A stretch of 64,000 bases of DNA from Aptenodytes patagonicus (GCF_965638725.1 NC_134953.1:9447001-9511000); one strand, 5' to 3'; numbered from the stretch's first letter, positions 12,491 through 26,161 are shown. A program made the numbers and translations. Notes: generated by a model from the sequence alone, not told the origin.

Positions 12491-12632
12491 CTCTGCATCG
12501 GGGCTGCTGAGGCTGGAATCCCATTCTGCACATCTCCGTGTCCAAACTGACTGTATGCCAGGTGGCTGGAAGGAAGAGATGCTCCAGAGGCTGGAGGGGG
12601 AGCTCCAGATGTTGGAGGGGCTCTTAATGAAC
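12491..12632 (-). CDS. SEC24C: SEC24C coding exon (QFGHGDVQNG)
   Basis: This 142-nt exon has an acceptor ending CTGTAG at 12633 and donor GTACAT from 12490. It takes one base from upstream and leaves two bases over. It encodes GSLRAPPTSGAPPPASG, then AYSQFGHGDVQNG and PMQ, residues about 59-105. The GDVQNG and MQR landmarks match human SEC24C. The pyrimidine tract of its acceptor is unusual: an almost pure C run (G11 on the plus strand at 12643-12653). Skipping this exon would shift the frame. Confidence 0.93.
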
Positions 12633-15251
12633 CTACAGACATGGGGGGGGGGGAGGGGAGATAAAAAAAATCACAAGTTACTCACAGAAACAAGGGCTTG
12701 AAACAACTACCATGAAAAATCCAGGAAATTAAAAAAAGTGCAGAAACAGTTTAATGGTGGCCAATTTGATGTATCAATACTCCATGCGCAACAAATAATT
12801 TATACAACTATATTAGAAGTAGCAAAACCAAAAGCACAAATATTTTTAGCCAGTGTCACTAGTCACCATCTCCACACAGACCAAGTAGAAAATACGTACT
12901 GTGGTATTGTCTTCAAAAGACAATTTCATCTTTTGGTGAAGAAAAAAAACGTTATCTTGTCAGTAAGGTATTAAATTCTTCCCCTTCCAAGTCCAATTAT
13001 TTTTATCTAGACCAAGGAGAGCATTTGCATGGAACCTGATATTCATTACAGGTCAGTTTTCCCTACTTGAAAGGTAAGCAGGTTATGTGAGTAGATTCAG
13101 TTTTCAAAAATTACATCTAACTGCTTATATATATTTTTTTATATATATATATTTTATATATATATTTTTATATATATATTTATATATATAACATAATGGG
13201 GGCCACCACAGACTGATCTTTCCAACCTCTCAAGGTTAGAGGCTAACATGAATACTTTCATCTTTCAGACTGAGCTGGTTCAGTCACAGCCCAAACAAAT
13301 TTTGCCTCAGAAACAAGTCTTCACACTTTCCACAGACCCCACAATGCTGGATACAATACCAGCAGACTAACTGCAGTGTCTGCTTCAAAAAAAGAGACTA
13401 TAAACTTCTATTTTAATAATATTATGTTAAAAACACTGATAATTAGAACAACCATATGACCATGCCTGCTAACCACAAAGGAACATATTTCATGTATAGG
13501 GTATTGTTAAATACAGATGACTAAATAGAGTAAACTGCCCCATGAGACCAGGGCAGCACATACACACTGTTGTGTCTCTCTGACAGTGACCGGCCTAAGT
13601 TTAAAAGGGACTCTGAAACTTTCTTGAGAGGAACCATTATGAAATAGGAAGTAAGAGAAGCCATTTCTCAATTTTACAGTATAATTTATACAATAAAGCA
13701 TCAGGTTTCAACTCATATTTTTCTCTTATCTGCTACATGGAATTCTTAGTAAGCTTGTGGATGTAAATTCAAGGAAGGAATTAACTAGACCTTGTATGAA
13801 TAATCAGCAATTTTTTGGGGCTTTTTTCTTTATTACTAAACCTCCTCCTGTTCTTCATTTTGAGACTTAGGACTCTATTTCCAGAGACATTTATTATTTT
13901 TATATACCTTCATCTCATTAAATCTTGTCTTTTCTAAACTACTGTTACAGCACCTTCGTCTTACTGTTCCTCTGGCTAAGCATTTCCTGATCTCTAACTA
14001 TTTGTATGTTGTGTGGTATTTCTATTTCTGAATGTCTTTTGTGAACCTTTTCAGCTAATTTGATATACTTTCATCTATTTTGGAATCTCTTTCCTTTGAT
14101 AGTACACATAAACTGTTTAGCATTGTTATCTTTTGTCTTTGAACGCATATTCCAATTCCTGGAGGGATCCTATGCTTTTTTTTTTTTTTAACATTAAGTT
14201 GGCTTTTTTCCCCCTCAACTTTAACAGGCATACAATTTGACAAATACATGCTTACTTCAGAAAAAGCTTCTGAACTCTTCTTTTTCTAGTTCTTGTCACA
14301 AATATACTTCTGTAATCATTACTACAGACTGCTCAAATAGCCATTGAAAAAAATTCACTTGAACAGGTATGAATGTCTAGTGGTTTATTATTTTGAGATT
14401 CATTACTCTTGAGGAATCCTGAAGTTCCCCTTCAACACCTTTGAGATATTGTTCTTACTCACAGACCTCAAAATGGAGGTAGATTACAGCAAATGGGAAA
14501 TGCCTGTGATTTCACTCAAAGCCCCAAGGCTATACGGTCTTGGCTCAGTTCTGACACCCTACTCTTCTAAACAAATTGACACCGCTGGAAATAGCTCTTC
14601 CAAAATACCACTAGTTGGAAAGGAGGAAAAATACAATATGATTTCTTGCAGCACTTCTAATTCTTACACCTTGATTGCTAGGTTTGCAAAAGTATTTCCT
14701 TCTTCAAGCCACAGCTTTTAGAATCATAATTATTCCTAACATACGTTTGGTTTCCATGCTATAGCCAAGGAAGCTAAAAACGTCTTTTTTCCCCTTAAAC
14801 AAAAGCACAAGTTACAAATACCTTGTGAGTTCCAATAACAACCTCCTGGTGCTTGGGGAGATTTTTCATTTCTTCATGGCAATGCTGTCATTTCAAACCT
14901 CATGTTTTAGTTCTCTCTCAAGTGGGAGACTGCATTCTTTTAAACTAAGGATTCTCCCTGACAGAACCTGAATGGGCCGATTCAGGTTTTGAAATCAGTC
15001 TTCAGAAAACATTAGTAACAAGTCAGGTTTTAATCTATGAATCTGCAGGCATAAGGGATTTCTACTAGAATTATTTCTTCATATCCTATTTATGTTTCTG
15101 GACTGCTGCCTACAAATAGATTGGGAAGTGTCCCACCCACCTCTGCCTGAATAATCAGGTACCCACACCTTTGAGTTAAATATCCATATTAAATGGAAAC
15201 TTGGCACAGAAGAAGCAGCACAAACACTCCCACAGAAAGGACACCATTTAC
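12633..15251 (-). other. SEC24C: SEC24C intron with TA-rich low-complexity stretch
   Basis: Intronic sequence downstream of the candidate 87-nt cassette. It includes the TA/T tract at 13126-13190 and a T run near 14168-14189. The plus-strand frame at 14449-14721 is antisense and unsupported. Confidence 0.6.
13126..13190. repeat. TA-dinucleotide / T-rich low-complexity tract
   Basis: About 65 bases consist only of T and A, mostly alternating TA interrupted by short T runs, several times self-complementary. It is likely to be unstable in length and easily melted. It lies in a SEC24C intron with no sign of function. Confidence 0.85.
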
Positions 15252-15338
15252 CTATGAAATTAGGTGCAAGAGAAGAAGCGTCAGAGTTGAGAGATACAGG
15301 AGAGCCCTTCGAAGGGAACCCCAAGGAAGGAAAGTAAC
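15252..15338 (-). CDS. SEC24C: Candidate SEC24C cassette exon, 87 nt, phase 1-1
   Basis: On the minus strand an 87-nt segment has a very good acceptor (ATTCTGTCTTTCCAG, ending at 15339) and a donor GTAAAT from 15251 preceded by ATAG. It starts needing two bases and ends with one base of a codon. This fits exactly between the start-codon exon (ends one base over) and the 12491-12632 exon (needs two). The frame is open: a glycine, YFPSLGFPSKGSPVSLNSD, then ASSLAPNFI. Rich in Ser and Pro, it suits the disordered arm. The basic vertebrate SEC24C protein, as I remember it, runs straight from PPQG into the next exon, so this would be an extra, optional exon. Coding use is inferred. Confidence 0.55.
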   Translation of the reverse strand, partial: VTFLPWGSLRRALLYLSTLTLLLLHLIS

Positions 15339-18332
15339 CTGGAAAGACAGAATACACCAGTAAATCAAGCCTGAGAGAAAGCACCAAGAGACAGTGTTTC
15401 CAATGCTGAGGACAGTCTGCAGTGCAGAAAATATCATATACATAACATCCATGTCACATTTATCACGTTATTCCTTAAGCTATACTCCGTCTCACTGTTC
15501 TACCATGCACAACATACACTACCAACATAGTTCACATATTAACATTAATACAAGTGTTAATAGTATTGTAAACTGAGTCTATGTAAAACAATCCAGCAGC
15601 AGCAGCCGCCTAATTGTTACTGGTATTCAGGTAACTGTGTGTGTACTTTCAACTGCATGATCTCATCAGAAGGAAACCAATAGACTGACTGAAAGATCGG
15701 TGCAAAATCATCCCGGTTTTTTCAACGTTCTCATAGCAAGAAGCACCTATTTTCAGCGATAGCAGCACAGTACTCCACTTTTGGTCCCAAGCAAGACTAG
15801 CATCACTGGCATAGCATTCCCATGTTTCCATTAGTTAGAGCTAGGGTTTGTCACATAAATCAGATGCGAAAGACTCCCTGACTGAGGATGGCACCTGCTC
15901 CCAACACTTCTCCACTCAGTCCTCCAAGCGATTTTATTGTTATTTTTAAAATAAATCCCTAAGACAACTACTTTGAGATCACAGAATAACATTGGCAGTT
16001 TTCCTTTTACCCCTCAGTGTTCACTAAATTCCTGTCACTCTAGTGCCTCTGAAATTAATTCTCTCTCCTCTATGTTACACAGCTACAACAGGTCTTGCTA
16101 CAAACACCTGCAATAAACATAACGTGTTGGAGATGGGGGTAGAAAGGATAACTATCACTATCTTCACTATCACCTGTCTGCTCTCTTTGACAATGCATTG
16201 TTTGTTTGCTGCTCTTTTCCACCTGGATGTCATATTCAGCAGCTACTAACAGGTCAACTTCTGGCTGTTGTGCTAGTGCTCCAAATTTTACATTTCTTCC
16301 TTCTAAAGATAGGAATCCTGGATTTACAGTAACAGGTCTAAAATGCACAACGTGACAACGGAGATTTCCTTAATACAGTCTGCTAAATCTAGGAAGGATA
16401 GTCTCAGAAGAAAAGACGGAAGAGAAATCTCCACAAACCATGGGTGGCCTTTGCCTGATATATCAATAAGGTACACGAGATACTTAAGAGTAGTGCAATA
16501 TACTTTTGTTGTCCAAATGAGACCACCTTGTTGCCCTCAGTGTCACACTACCTTTCAATCATTACTGGCACAAACAAAATCTGCATTTTTAATCTGCACA
16601 AGTTCATATGCATGTTATGAAGCTTCCTAGGTATGTCCTTACTGAGCTGTCACGAACCACATTTCTGTTGTTCTGAGATTAAAAAAGGCAAACCAGAAAT
16701 AATACAGAAGGAAAAAAGTTAATTCCCTTAAAAAGAAATGCTTTTCAGACCTGTAAGTAATTCTTAAGTATCTGATGGAAGATGCTCATCAGTTTCTTCT
16801 CACAAACATCCTAAACATTCTTCGCACTGCTAACAGCCCAAACCTGTTTTCTATAAATAGCTGCACTGATGAAACGTCCAACAAATCTGTAGTAATCTTT
16901 GTTGTTCTTTAATCTCCTTCTCTCCCTCATTGAAGCAAGTCCAATTTCTCCCCATTCCTTCCATGGGACAGGAAACACCAGTCAGTCAATGGTTACATTG
17001 AGCAGCCAAACAGAGCGCTCAATGGCTGAGCTCTGCCTCTGTCTTCCCAGGAAACAGGATTTCTTTCCTCTGCCCAGTGCTGTTTTTCATTACTTTTATA
17101 GGAATTCAAACCCTCTGTGAAATTAGTTCAAAACTCACAGATTAAAAGTGCTGTTGGAAGAGATTTATTGAGAGGAGGGGAGGAAGAGGATTAAAGAAAG
17201 AAAAGGAAGATAGAGCAACTGAATAACCCGTGCTTTACCACACCACACTAACTCTTCTACTCCACTGCCCCGCTAACTCCAGACAAAAAACGCAACAGGG
17301 TAATCATTCAGCTCCCAAATTTCAGTCTCCCACTTCTGTTAGTTTCAAGAAAACTACAGGCACTTTGTTCTACCCTTCTCGTTGAGTTTAAAATTCAAGA
17401 AGTTGCAAAAAAATGCAAGATGTATTTGGAGGGGAGAATAATACAGAGACCATTAGCATGATTAGCGTATTCCTCATTTCCTTAGAACACCGATCTGAAA
17501 TCCAAACAAACATTTCAGAGTGAAAGTTCATGTTGTGCTTATCTCAGCAGAATTAAATTCATCCACACGATTTTGAAAGGCAGAAATACTTCTACTCAAA
17601 GCAGTATTATTTTCTCCTCTACATTTCAGATGTTAAAGTCACTATTAATCTCCTAAAGCAATTCAGGTACTCAGAAACAGAGACTCCTAAAATTCTTCAA
17701 TAATTTTAAGTTAGCCTTTCTTTTAAAAACAGGAAAAAAAGTTGGACTTTTTTTTTTTTTAAACAAACAAAAACAACAAGTGATATGATCCTGCAGAACC
17801 AGGGAAATTCTGGAACACGTTAGCTGGCCCACGTGTCCACGTTCTATTGATTTTAAAGGCATTAGAGAAAATAGCTCCAAATATGCTTTCTGCCTAGAGT
17901 TGTACATCTTAATCTTTCAGGAAGGAGTGCAGAACTTTCTACATAATCATGTAAGGCAGTCTCAGTTATAAATCTGTTACAGTCCCTAACTGCTGCCCCT
18001 CAACATAACCTCATCAGGAAGACCGTCCTAGTCAGGTGCTTCAGTACCACGGGGGCAGGGACATACAGAAAAAAAGCAGGCTGTGCTTCTCAGTATGTTA
18101 ATTGTATGAGCTATTAAAAGAAGAGTAAGCCCTACTAAAATGGACAAATGACAGAACAATAACCTCAGAATGTACAGGAAGAACATGATTTTTAACATCA
18201 TGTAAGCTGCATACAGAAGAAAAGATAATTGCTACCACAAAATAAAGACTGACAATAGGAAGTATACAGAAACAATTCCATGCACGCAACAATTCACGGG
18301 TTATCAATCATTAAGTTTTGACTGAGAAGTAC
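15339..18332 (-). other. SEC24C: SEC24C intron after the start-codon exon
   Basis: About 3 kb of AT-rich intron between the start-codon exon and the candidate 87-nt cassette. The open frames at 16070-16348, 16343-16630 and 16899-17120 show no domain or splice support. There is a T run near 17749-17760. Confidence 0.65.
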
Positions 18333-18507
18333 CTTGTGGAGGGACTGGCTGTTGATATCCTGGCATCGGACCATTATAAGCTCCATATTGCGATTGAGGA
18401 ACCCCTGGCAATGGCTGTCCTCCGTAGGCAGGCTGCTGGTATCCCTGATATCCAGGCTGAGGTTGCCCGTAAGGAGGCCCTGTGTGAGCTTGCTGGTTTA
18501 CACTCAT
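18333..18507 (-). CDS. SEC24C: SEC24C first coding exon (start codon)
   Basis: This is the coding part of exon 2: 175 nt with donor GTACTT from 18332. The start is the ATG at 18507-18505. A longer frame beginning at 18516 uses GTG and is not a start. The ATG has A at -3. It encodes MSVNQQAHTGPPYGQPQPGY, then YGAYNGPMPGYQQPVPPQG, matching human SEC24C (MNVNQ start; YGAYNGPVPGYQQ). The peptide is rich in Gln, Pro, Gly and Tyr and disordered. In yeast and animals this arm contacts other coat parts and regulators rather than cargo (family knowledge). Confidence 0.95.
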
Positions 18508-18535
18508 TGTATTCACATCCCCAAACTAATCTCAC
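18508..18535 (-). other. SEC24C: SEC24C 5' UTR part of exon 2, with AUG-stop
   Basis: The exon begins at 18535 after a polypyrimidine tract and TTTTTGCAG. The 28 untranslated bases include ATGTGA at 18518-18513, an AUG followed at once by a stop, 11 nt before the true start. The upstream AUG has G at -3. Confidence 0.8.
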
Positions 18536-21500
18536 CTGCAAAAAGGGGGGGAAAAATGGCTTTTAGCAGACAAAAAAAAAAACAAACTGGCCAGCTTCTC
18601 TACTCTTTTCACAGAAATGAGAGCTCCCGAGATACTAGAGAAAGTAAAACGTTAATGGTTATTTACTCTTGCACAGCAATTTTTTCAAGTAAGATAAATG
18701 CTTTACAAGAGCTAGTTAGAAAACAGTATTTTCAGAAACTATGTTTTCTAATCAACTTATTCACCGCTTCATCCTGGTCAGACTTGTTATCATCTTCTCA
18801 GAAAAAAAATACCATAATTTGCCATTCCATAGCAGATGATTATCAAGCTTCCTGAAACACCTTACAAACCACTTCCACCTCACAGAACATCAGACCAACA
18901 GAAAACAGATTTCATGACAGAGATGAGAGATTCCTTAACATAACATTTCAATAACACTGAACAAGTTCAGCTTTCATCTCTACGTTAGTCTACTTGACCA
19001 TACTTCCTTGCTACAAGCAACACACACTTCACCATCCACAAAGGCTGCTTCTTGAAGTGTTTGATAGAATCCAGAACAGGACCAATATAGGGTTTTTTGG
19101 CCTTTTTTTTTAAAAAAACCCAATAGATGATTTAAAGGCCTTGTTATGTACATAAATTTCAGAAAACTAAGATATTCCAAAAGCAGCATGTTCATCTAAG
19201 AAAGATGTTCAAAATGGAAAAGCATCACAGGCAAAGATGTCACTAAAGTAGTTATACAAAAGGGAAAGACCTGAAATGGAGCGTCAGAGACAGGAGAGAT
19301 GTTTCTTAGCAAAGTTATGCAAGAAATCTTGCTTAACACACACATTCCCCATTCCTCTAACTAACTCTATAAAGAGGTCGACTAACTTTATAAACAGAAG
19401 AACAGAAACAACATTGGGAGACCCCAAACCAAGCAGGCAATTCTTACAGTACCACAGTACCAAGCAGGCAGAGAAGCCACAGAGCCCTTGAGTTGTGGAG
19501 AGCTAAGGAGATGACTTCACAGGCAGGAGATTCCCTCATGGTCTATTTCCTCAAGGATATTTTGCATCCCCTGTACTCCTTTGGACACTCCATATGTCAC
19601 TGTTACCCTCTTCAGCTTAGACTATCTACACTAACACTGTAAAGAAATGTGTGTTTAGAGCAATTTAATTTTTTATTAAAAGACTGCAGTTTATATAAAA
19701 ATGCAAAGTTAAGGTGAAGCAAATAACTGATTTTGCCCTCATATTTTGCACCAAACCCTATGATGAACTTGTGCGTTAAAGATACATAGTAAATCTTAAC
19801 ACAGAGGAGACAGAGCTGCAACAGCCATCAGCCAGTTGAGGCACATCCCAACAAGGAACCTACAGCTTAACTCAAGCAAATAACAAACACCTGAGCTGTT
19901 TTGCCTACACATTGATTAGAGTACACCAACCAATGCTAAGGTTGGTTCTTCACATTACCAAACATATGATGTCAAAGAATTATTTCAACAACTGACACAA
20001 CAGTCGTACAGCAAAGGTACTAAAATAACTACAGCTCTGTAAGAACCATCCATGCAGAAAGAAATTCTTTCAGATCCATACATATATAAAATAAAGGGAA
20101 AAAATATATATCATAACAAAGCGATCTATTTATTTACAGAAGAAAGCTAGCATAATACATACATACTACATTTAACCTCCTATAGGTAGTAAACATGACA
20201 AATGTCAATACTAAGAATGCTAATGCTTACTGTGAAATTAGATATTAAACTTTATATGAAAGGAAATAAATGAAGTTCTATATTTTTATTCTTCAAGCTG
20301 TATAAAGGTAATGATAGAGCTTTTGTTTAGAAAAAGAACTTAAAATATTTAAAGGTAATTGGCTCTTGAAAGTAACATGTTATTTGCAACAGCTTACAAC
20401 AGCGTGACAGAATTTTTGATCAGCCTGCAGTGTTTTTAAACATGATACACATGAGAAACATGACAGCAAGAGAGTCATTGCTAAAGATTCTGGTTTCCCA
20501 CACCACCTTTGACTTAGTTCTGCAGAACAGTCTAACCTGAGCAGCCATGGGGCCAGGAAATCTGGACTTTGGGACCTGCTCCCTTCCCAAGTTCCCCTGA
20601 AGGTTAACCTCTTCCTCCCCAGGTAGGCAACCAGTGTCACCACACTGCAATCACAGACCTACCCCCAACCACCTCCTGTTCAGTGCAAACAGTAAACCAG
20701 GAGAGTTCCTCCTGCAAAGGTGGGGGTAAAGGGAAGGGAGAACATGGCGAGAAGACTGCTCTACCCACACATCTTGGAACATCCGGGCAGGGCTCCTGCC
20801 AAGGAAGGAGAGCTGCTTTCTCCTCCTCCTGCCCCTGACTATTGCTTATTGAATTGTGCATGAGAAACTTCGCTTCTAGTCACTGCTCCCACAAACAGGT
20901 CCTTCCTCCAGGAAGAGCTGCAGGCAAAGTAGCAGCATCCTGCAGGATACCTCCTGAGCTGTAATCATTAAGACAATCTTCGCAAGTTACACCTACAGAA
21001 ATCTTTGAACAGGTCTTTGGACAAGAAATTACTACAGGGCAGGAGAAGATCAATCTTTCACGCTTTTTTCTTTTTTTTTTTTTTTAAAGTATGATGGGGC
21101 GAGAACTCAAGCATGTCCCTCGCAAACCACTTCTGACTTACTGTCGTGAGGGTATACTCAATAAGTGACCTTACCTGATGACCTTTTACTATTCTCTTTT
21201 CAGCCTTCCCTCCCCTCCCTCATGTGAATATCAGTATTTACCGCTTGAGCGGGTAATATCTGTTGGCTTGTTGCTCTCTCTGCAATAATACTGAAACCAA
21301 AAGGTAAGCTCATTTAATGCAAGTCTTACAGAGGAAAAGAGTTCTGAGATAATTTCCTACCCTTTCTATGGAAAAAGTAGCTACACAAAGGAGATGGTTC
21401 TAACTCAGTGTCCCAACTGACAGAAAGGTAGATATACCTCAGGCCTTTAGCTAGCTCATATGGCAGCCAGCACAGGCTAATCTCCACCACAGCACAAGCT

Positions 21501-22326
21501 GATGCTTGCTCCATACTGGCAGAAGGTCAAGGAGGGAACTGGAGAGGAGGAGAAAGACTCAAGAATAAGCTCAGTGTTGAAGCTGGGGACAAGGCTGCTT
21601 TTCATTACTTTGGTTGCTTGACTTGCTCTAAACGTAAGGCTAGTGGCATGCTTGCTCATCACTGATGTAGAATACCATAAAGGGCAGGGCCAAGAGAATC
21701 TACCTCTGAGAAGGCGGAAGACAGTTGTCACTGGATGAGTCCATTTTCCTTCTCCCCCAGTACAAGTAATTTGTATCAAACAGCATTCATTTTGTCTGCA
21801 CTCAAAAAACATATGTAAATTAGAACCTGGTCACTTGAAGAGATATGGGGAAAGGGAGAATTTTATGCTGTTGTATGACATGAAGAAAAAAAAAAATCAC
21901 AGAAAGAATGAAATATATATGCCTGATAGGGAGAAATGGAGAAAATAGGCTGTTTCACTTGATAAAAATACTGAGGGTATTCCTTTGCATGTAGTAACGC
22001 ATTACCAAAACCAGTATTAAAACACGCTGTTGAACATCATATTACTAGTCAGCAGTTACAATACACAAAGCTCAAATAAGCAGGACTCATGCTATTGGGA
22101 AAATACTATGACAACAAGCAGTCATTACTATAAATAACAAACAATTTTCTTGCAAAGCACAAAGCAGTCACTCTATGCTGTTTTCTATTCCTCTGTATAA
22201 AGGCAGTTGACCACGTTTTGGTCAAAATAGTTACACAGCTAAAATTCATACTGGAACAGTTATACAAGACAGACAACCAGTGCTCATCAGCAACAAACTG
22301 ATGGGAGAAAAATACACAGTAATACT

Positions 22327-22338
22327 GGGGGGGGGGGG
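22327..22338. repeat. G12 homopolymer
   Basis: Twelve G in a row on the plus strand inside SEC24C intron 1. It is probably length-variable, and no function is visible. Confidence 0.9.
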
Positions 22339-25300
22339 CAGGCAGGGGACAGACAACCAAACTTCTAACTTTTACAATAGTTTCCAGATTCCTTAGTATC
22401 CAAACAAAGCAGACTACAGTGCAGTTTTTATGGACTGTTTTTTTAAAAAAACCCCTAGTGATTCATGAGAGCTTGTTTCAATCAGCAAATCTCCCAAATC
22501 ACTAAAAACTGCATATTCATCATTTTTTATGGTCTGCATTCACTGTTAATTCCCTTTTGAAACCGAAAAGCTTGATCTCATCAGTTCTTGGTTGCTTTCT
22601 AAAGGAAATGCACACAGCAAAATTACTTTCCTTCAGAAAGATACTAGCACCTTTTTTACTGGTCCCAGAGAAATAAAAGGCTTGTTTGTTTTAACTTCTG
22701 AGAAGACTGATCCTTAAAAAAAAATGTCAACAGCGTGGCCTCCTATATTATGCTGAAACTGAAGGAAATATGTCTACTTAATTTCTGAACACAGAAATCA
22801 AAACCATTTCCAAGAGATGGGACAGAAGGGGACAATCATCATCCTCAGAGACCAGTTCAGAATATTACCTACAGTGCTTTTAATGCTTCTGTTCTGCAGC
22901 TTTCTGGAGAAGTAGCAAAGTTATGCCATTCTTACAAAGACCTAGACTCTGGAGCTAAGAACACTCTTCTGAAAGGCAGATGTCCTTGCTTTTGTTCCAC
23001 CGACAGCTTGACTAGGTCCTCTACAAGCACTCATGAAACACTTGGTTCTCTTCAGATACAAGAAACTCCTGGTTTGTTTTTCTACAGAAAATCCTGTAAG
23101 AGAAGCCCGTATCCTGGAAGTCAGAGACTGCCAACTGATCTGGAAGCACTCAGGCCATTATAACAGGATGCCTCCCATACATTTGTCCAGATCAATCCAA
23201 ATGGCACTACTGGAACTGGCCCTCCAATTCAGTTGTATTTTTGTGGCGCTCTGTCTTTCCACCCGGGCAGATTCTCAACTTGTCACACCGTAGGTAATAT
23301 TTTCTTCACCTATGCATTTGGAGTCACCGCCAGAAAGATCTGCTTTAACAGTTCATGAGAGGTATAAGACACACAGTTTTCAAAAGGAAACTTTACAATT
23401 CAGTATCAGCGAAAGTCCAGAAGCCACAATATTTTCACTGAAGATATTTTCAGGAGAAGAAAGGATAGATTAGCTCCTAGAACTTCTTGATACAACAGGA
23501 ACTGGAGCAGATTTTTGCAGCCCAGTCTTTCCTGTGCTGCTTTGAAGAGGTCTTTCAGGCTTCAGGACATAAAAACCACGGTTCACATCTAAGGTGTGAT
23601 CACTTCTATGTTATTCTAAAGAAGGGCCACATTAAATCTTGTTTTGTTAGGCTGATTCATCATCTTGGGCAAGGTCCAATACAACATACAAGTTACCAGA
23701 CAGTGAAAGTGGTTAAAAACTGAATACAAAAAAAGCTTAGTCTTGACCTAACCTTAAACCTACCACTATTTCCAACCCCTGCCACCAGAACCAGATTTTT
23801 TACTTAAGTCAACAAAGAGTATAAAATGTGATTGAAGTCTCCTGGTGGGACTGATTTACATCTCTGTAATAAAGCTCTAAGAAAAGATTCCAAAAACGCT
23901 CAGTTATGGGCATTGCTTCTGGAGAGCAACCCTGCGGAGGCAAAAGTCATTGAAAATGCAACATCGACAAAATGGCAGTGAAAGATTTCTCTCTTCCTTA
24001 GCTACCTCCACATACATGTTACAACATGTGAAGTCATCTAGACTCATTTCTGTGAACTTTGCACAAGTATAATTGATTAGAAAAAGTTAAGAGAGTGGTT
24101 TAACGTTTAGAGAAGAAGCCAGAAGGAAGAATGGATGAATAGGCATATATAGAATAAGACTTAAAAACGTGTTATAATGCTAAACAATTTTTCTTCACAT
24201 ACATTGTAACATTGACCATCTTTCATCCAAAATGTCTGTATTCTGACTTCCTCTACACAAATACTCATTACACAATTCCCATCACTTGCAAGAAACAAAA
24301 AAAGCTCAGAATTAGCTTTTCCTAAGGCATACTGCCCAGTTTATACTGTCTTTTAGTGCTTTCTATGTTAACAATGAATCTTGCTGAACATATAAGAACA
24401 AGCTCTGTCTTCACAATTCATTGCTAACAAAGCTTTTCAAACCTAAAGAACAAGGAATATCCACCTTCTCTCTTCTGTGGAGACCTTGTTGTTGATCACT
24501 TTTAGTGACTCTTTGTACCTTGCCCTTCCTTTGCCAACCATCAAGTCTTTCTTGGATTTTTGACCCTCCTTCTGATAATAAGTGTTACAGGAAGAAAATA
24601 TAGTCCCTACAGTAGCAGGAGAAAACATTCAAAGAGGTACAAGCATCAAACGACTCATCAAAGAAATAATTCTTTGGACATCTGTTCACTGCTATAACTC
24701 AGCTTTCAGCCATGAAATTAGAACCTGGAGCAAATGTCCCAGCGTATTAAGAAGAAATATTCCTTCTATCAACGTCCACTTCACAGTCTGTCTATAGCAA
24801 TAAAGAATCCTGAGTGGTACGGCTTCAAGAAGAAACAGGCAGTTCCAGAAGCAAGAACCTCTTCCACACAAAAACGGATAGAAATGCTTATGCTTCCACA
24901 GATAGCGTATATACATGATTGAAGCTAAGTCCCCTCTGAAGAGAGAGGCTCTGGAGTTTTAGGCCACATATATTTCTATCCACCCCTAACCAGAACACTT
25001 ACTCTACGAGAAGGGCCAGGGGGGGAGGTTAAAGCCAAAGCTCCCTAAACCTACTCAGGACAACTTCATATTAATAAACAGTAAAGACTTCAGGACAAAA
25101 TCAGCAACAATTCACCTCCCATTCTAGTGGTGTGATTTCACACTGCTTGTAAACAACAACAACAACGACATTGCATGTTATGTGTCAGATGGCAATTTCT
25201 CTCCCTCTAACATCCCCCCCCAACATTTGATAAAGTTGACTAAGGAACCTCGTAACAGAAAAGGATCTAAAAATATGTTTATGGAGCTGTCACATTAATG

Positions 25301-26161
25301 ACTAAAAACCAACACTGAGTACCAAACTGGAAAAAAAAAATAAATCTGTATTTTAATGTGACTGTACAAACGTTAACTCTGGTGGATAACTTCTGATGTG
25401 GGTGTAAGCAATTCACCTATGTTTCAGCGACCACTTCCATCAGCCAGTAAGTTTAAACAGAACTTCAACTACAGCGTGACAATTACCAAGGAGGCCCAGT
25501 TTGGAGGGTTTTACAAAGTCTTTCTGAGAAATATTTCAGAGCTAAGACACCACACACACATATTGAAAAACACTCAAGTACATCCCAAGAATAAAAAGAA
25601 AAGAAACTAACCTTCCTTCTACTCCAAAGAGGATTGCTCACAAGGAGTGAAAGCAAACTCCAACGATACAAAACAAACACGTTTAAAGCACGGTCTACAT
25701 GGAAAGAAAGAGTCCATCTTGCATAACCACTTTTCAAGACTACACTTGTATTTTGGTCATACCACCTCCATTCCTTTCCTCCTTCCTTTTCCAAAGCCAC
25801 AGGCAGACAAATCGCTAAGTTTTACTACCAAATCCAACCAAACTCAGTCACCGGGTCTCCGCACGGGAGGACCGTCCTTCACAAGCCTCCAACGAATGGA
25901 AGCTTGAACAGCACAACGCGAACACTGGGGGAAGGATCCGCGGATTACAAGAGATCAGGGACGTTGCAGAGGGGGTATCTGCCTCACAGCGCACCCGGGC
26001 CGAAAAAAACCGCCCGGCTTTCCGGGAGGGAGCGACGGCCCGACTCGTAGCCCTTGGGACTCGCCGCACCACACCGGGACGCGGGGGGCTCCCCTCGGGG
26101 CAGCCCATGCCATGGAGGAGAAGGCCCCGCCGACAGCCAGCCCCGCAGGCCGGCACCCGCT

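Noticed and set aside
18508..18516. SEC24C start at 18516
   Set aside because: That codon is GTG. The first ATG in frame is at 18507, has a good context and matches orthologues.
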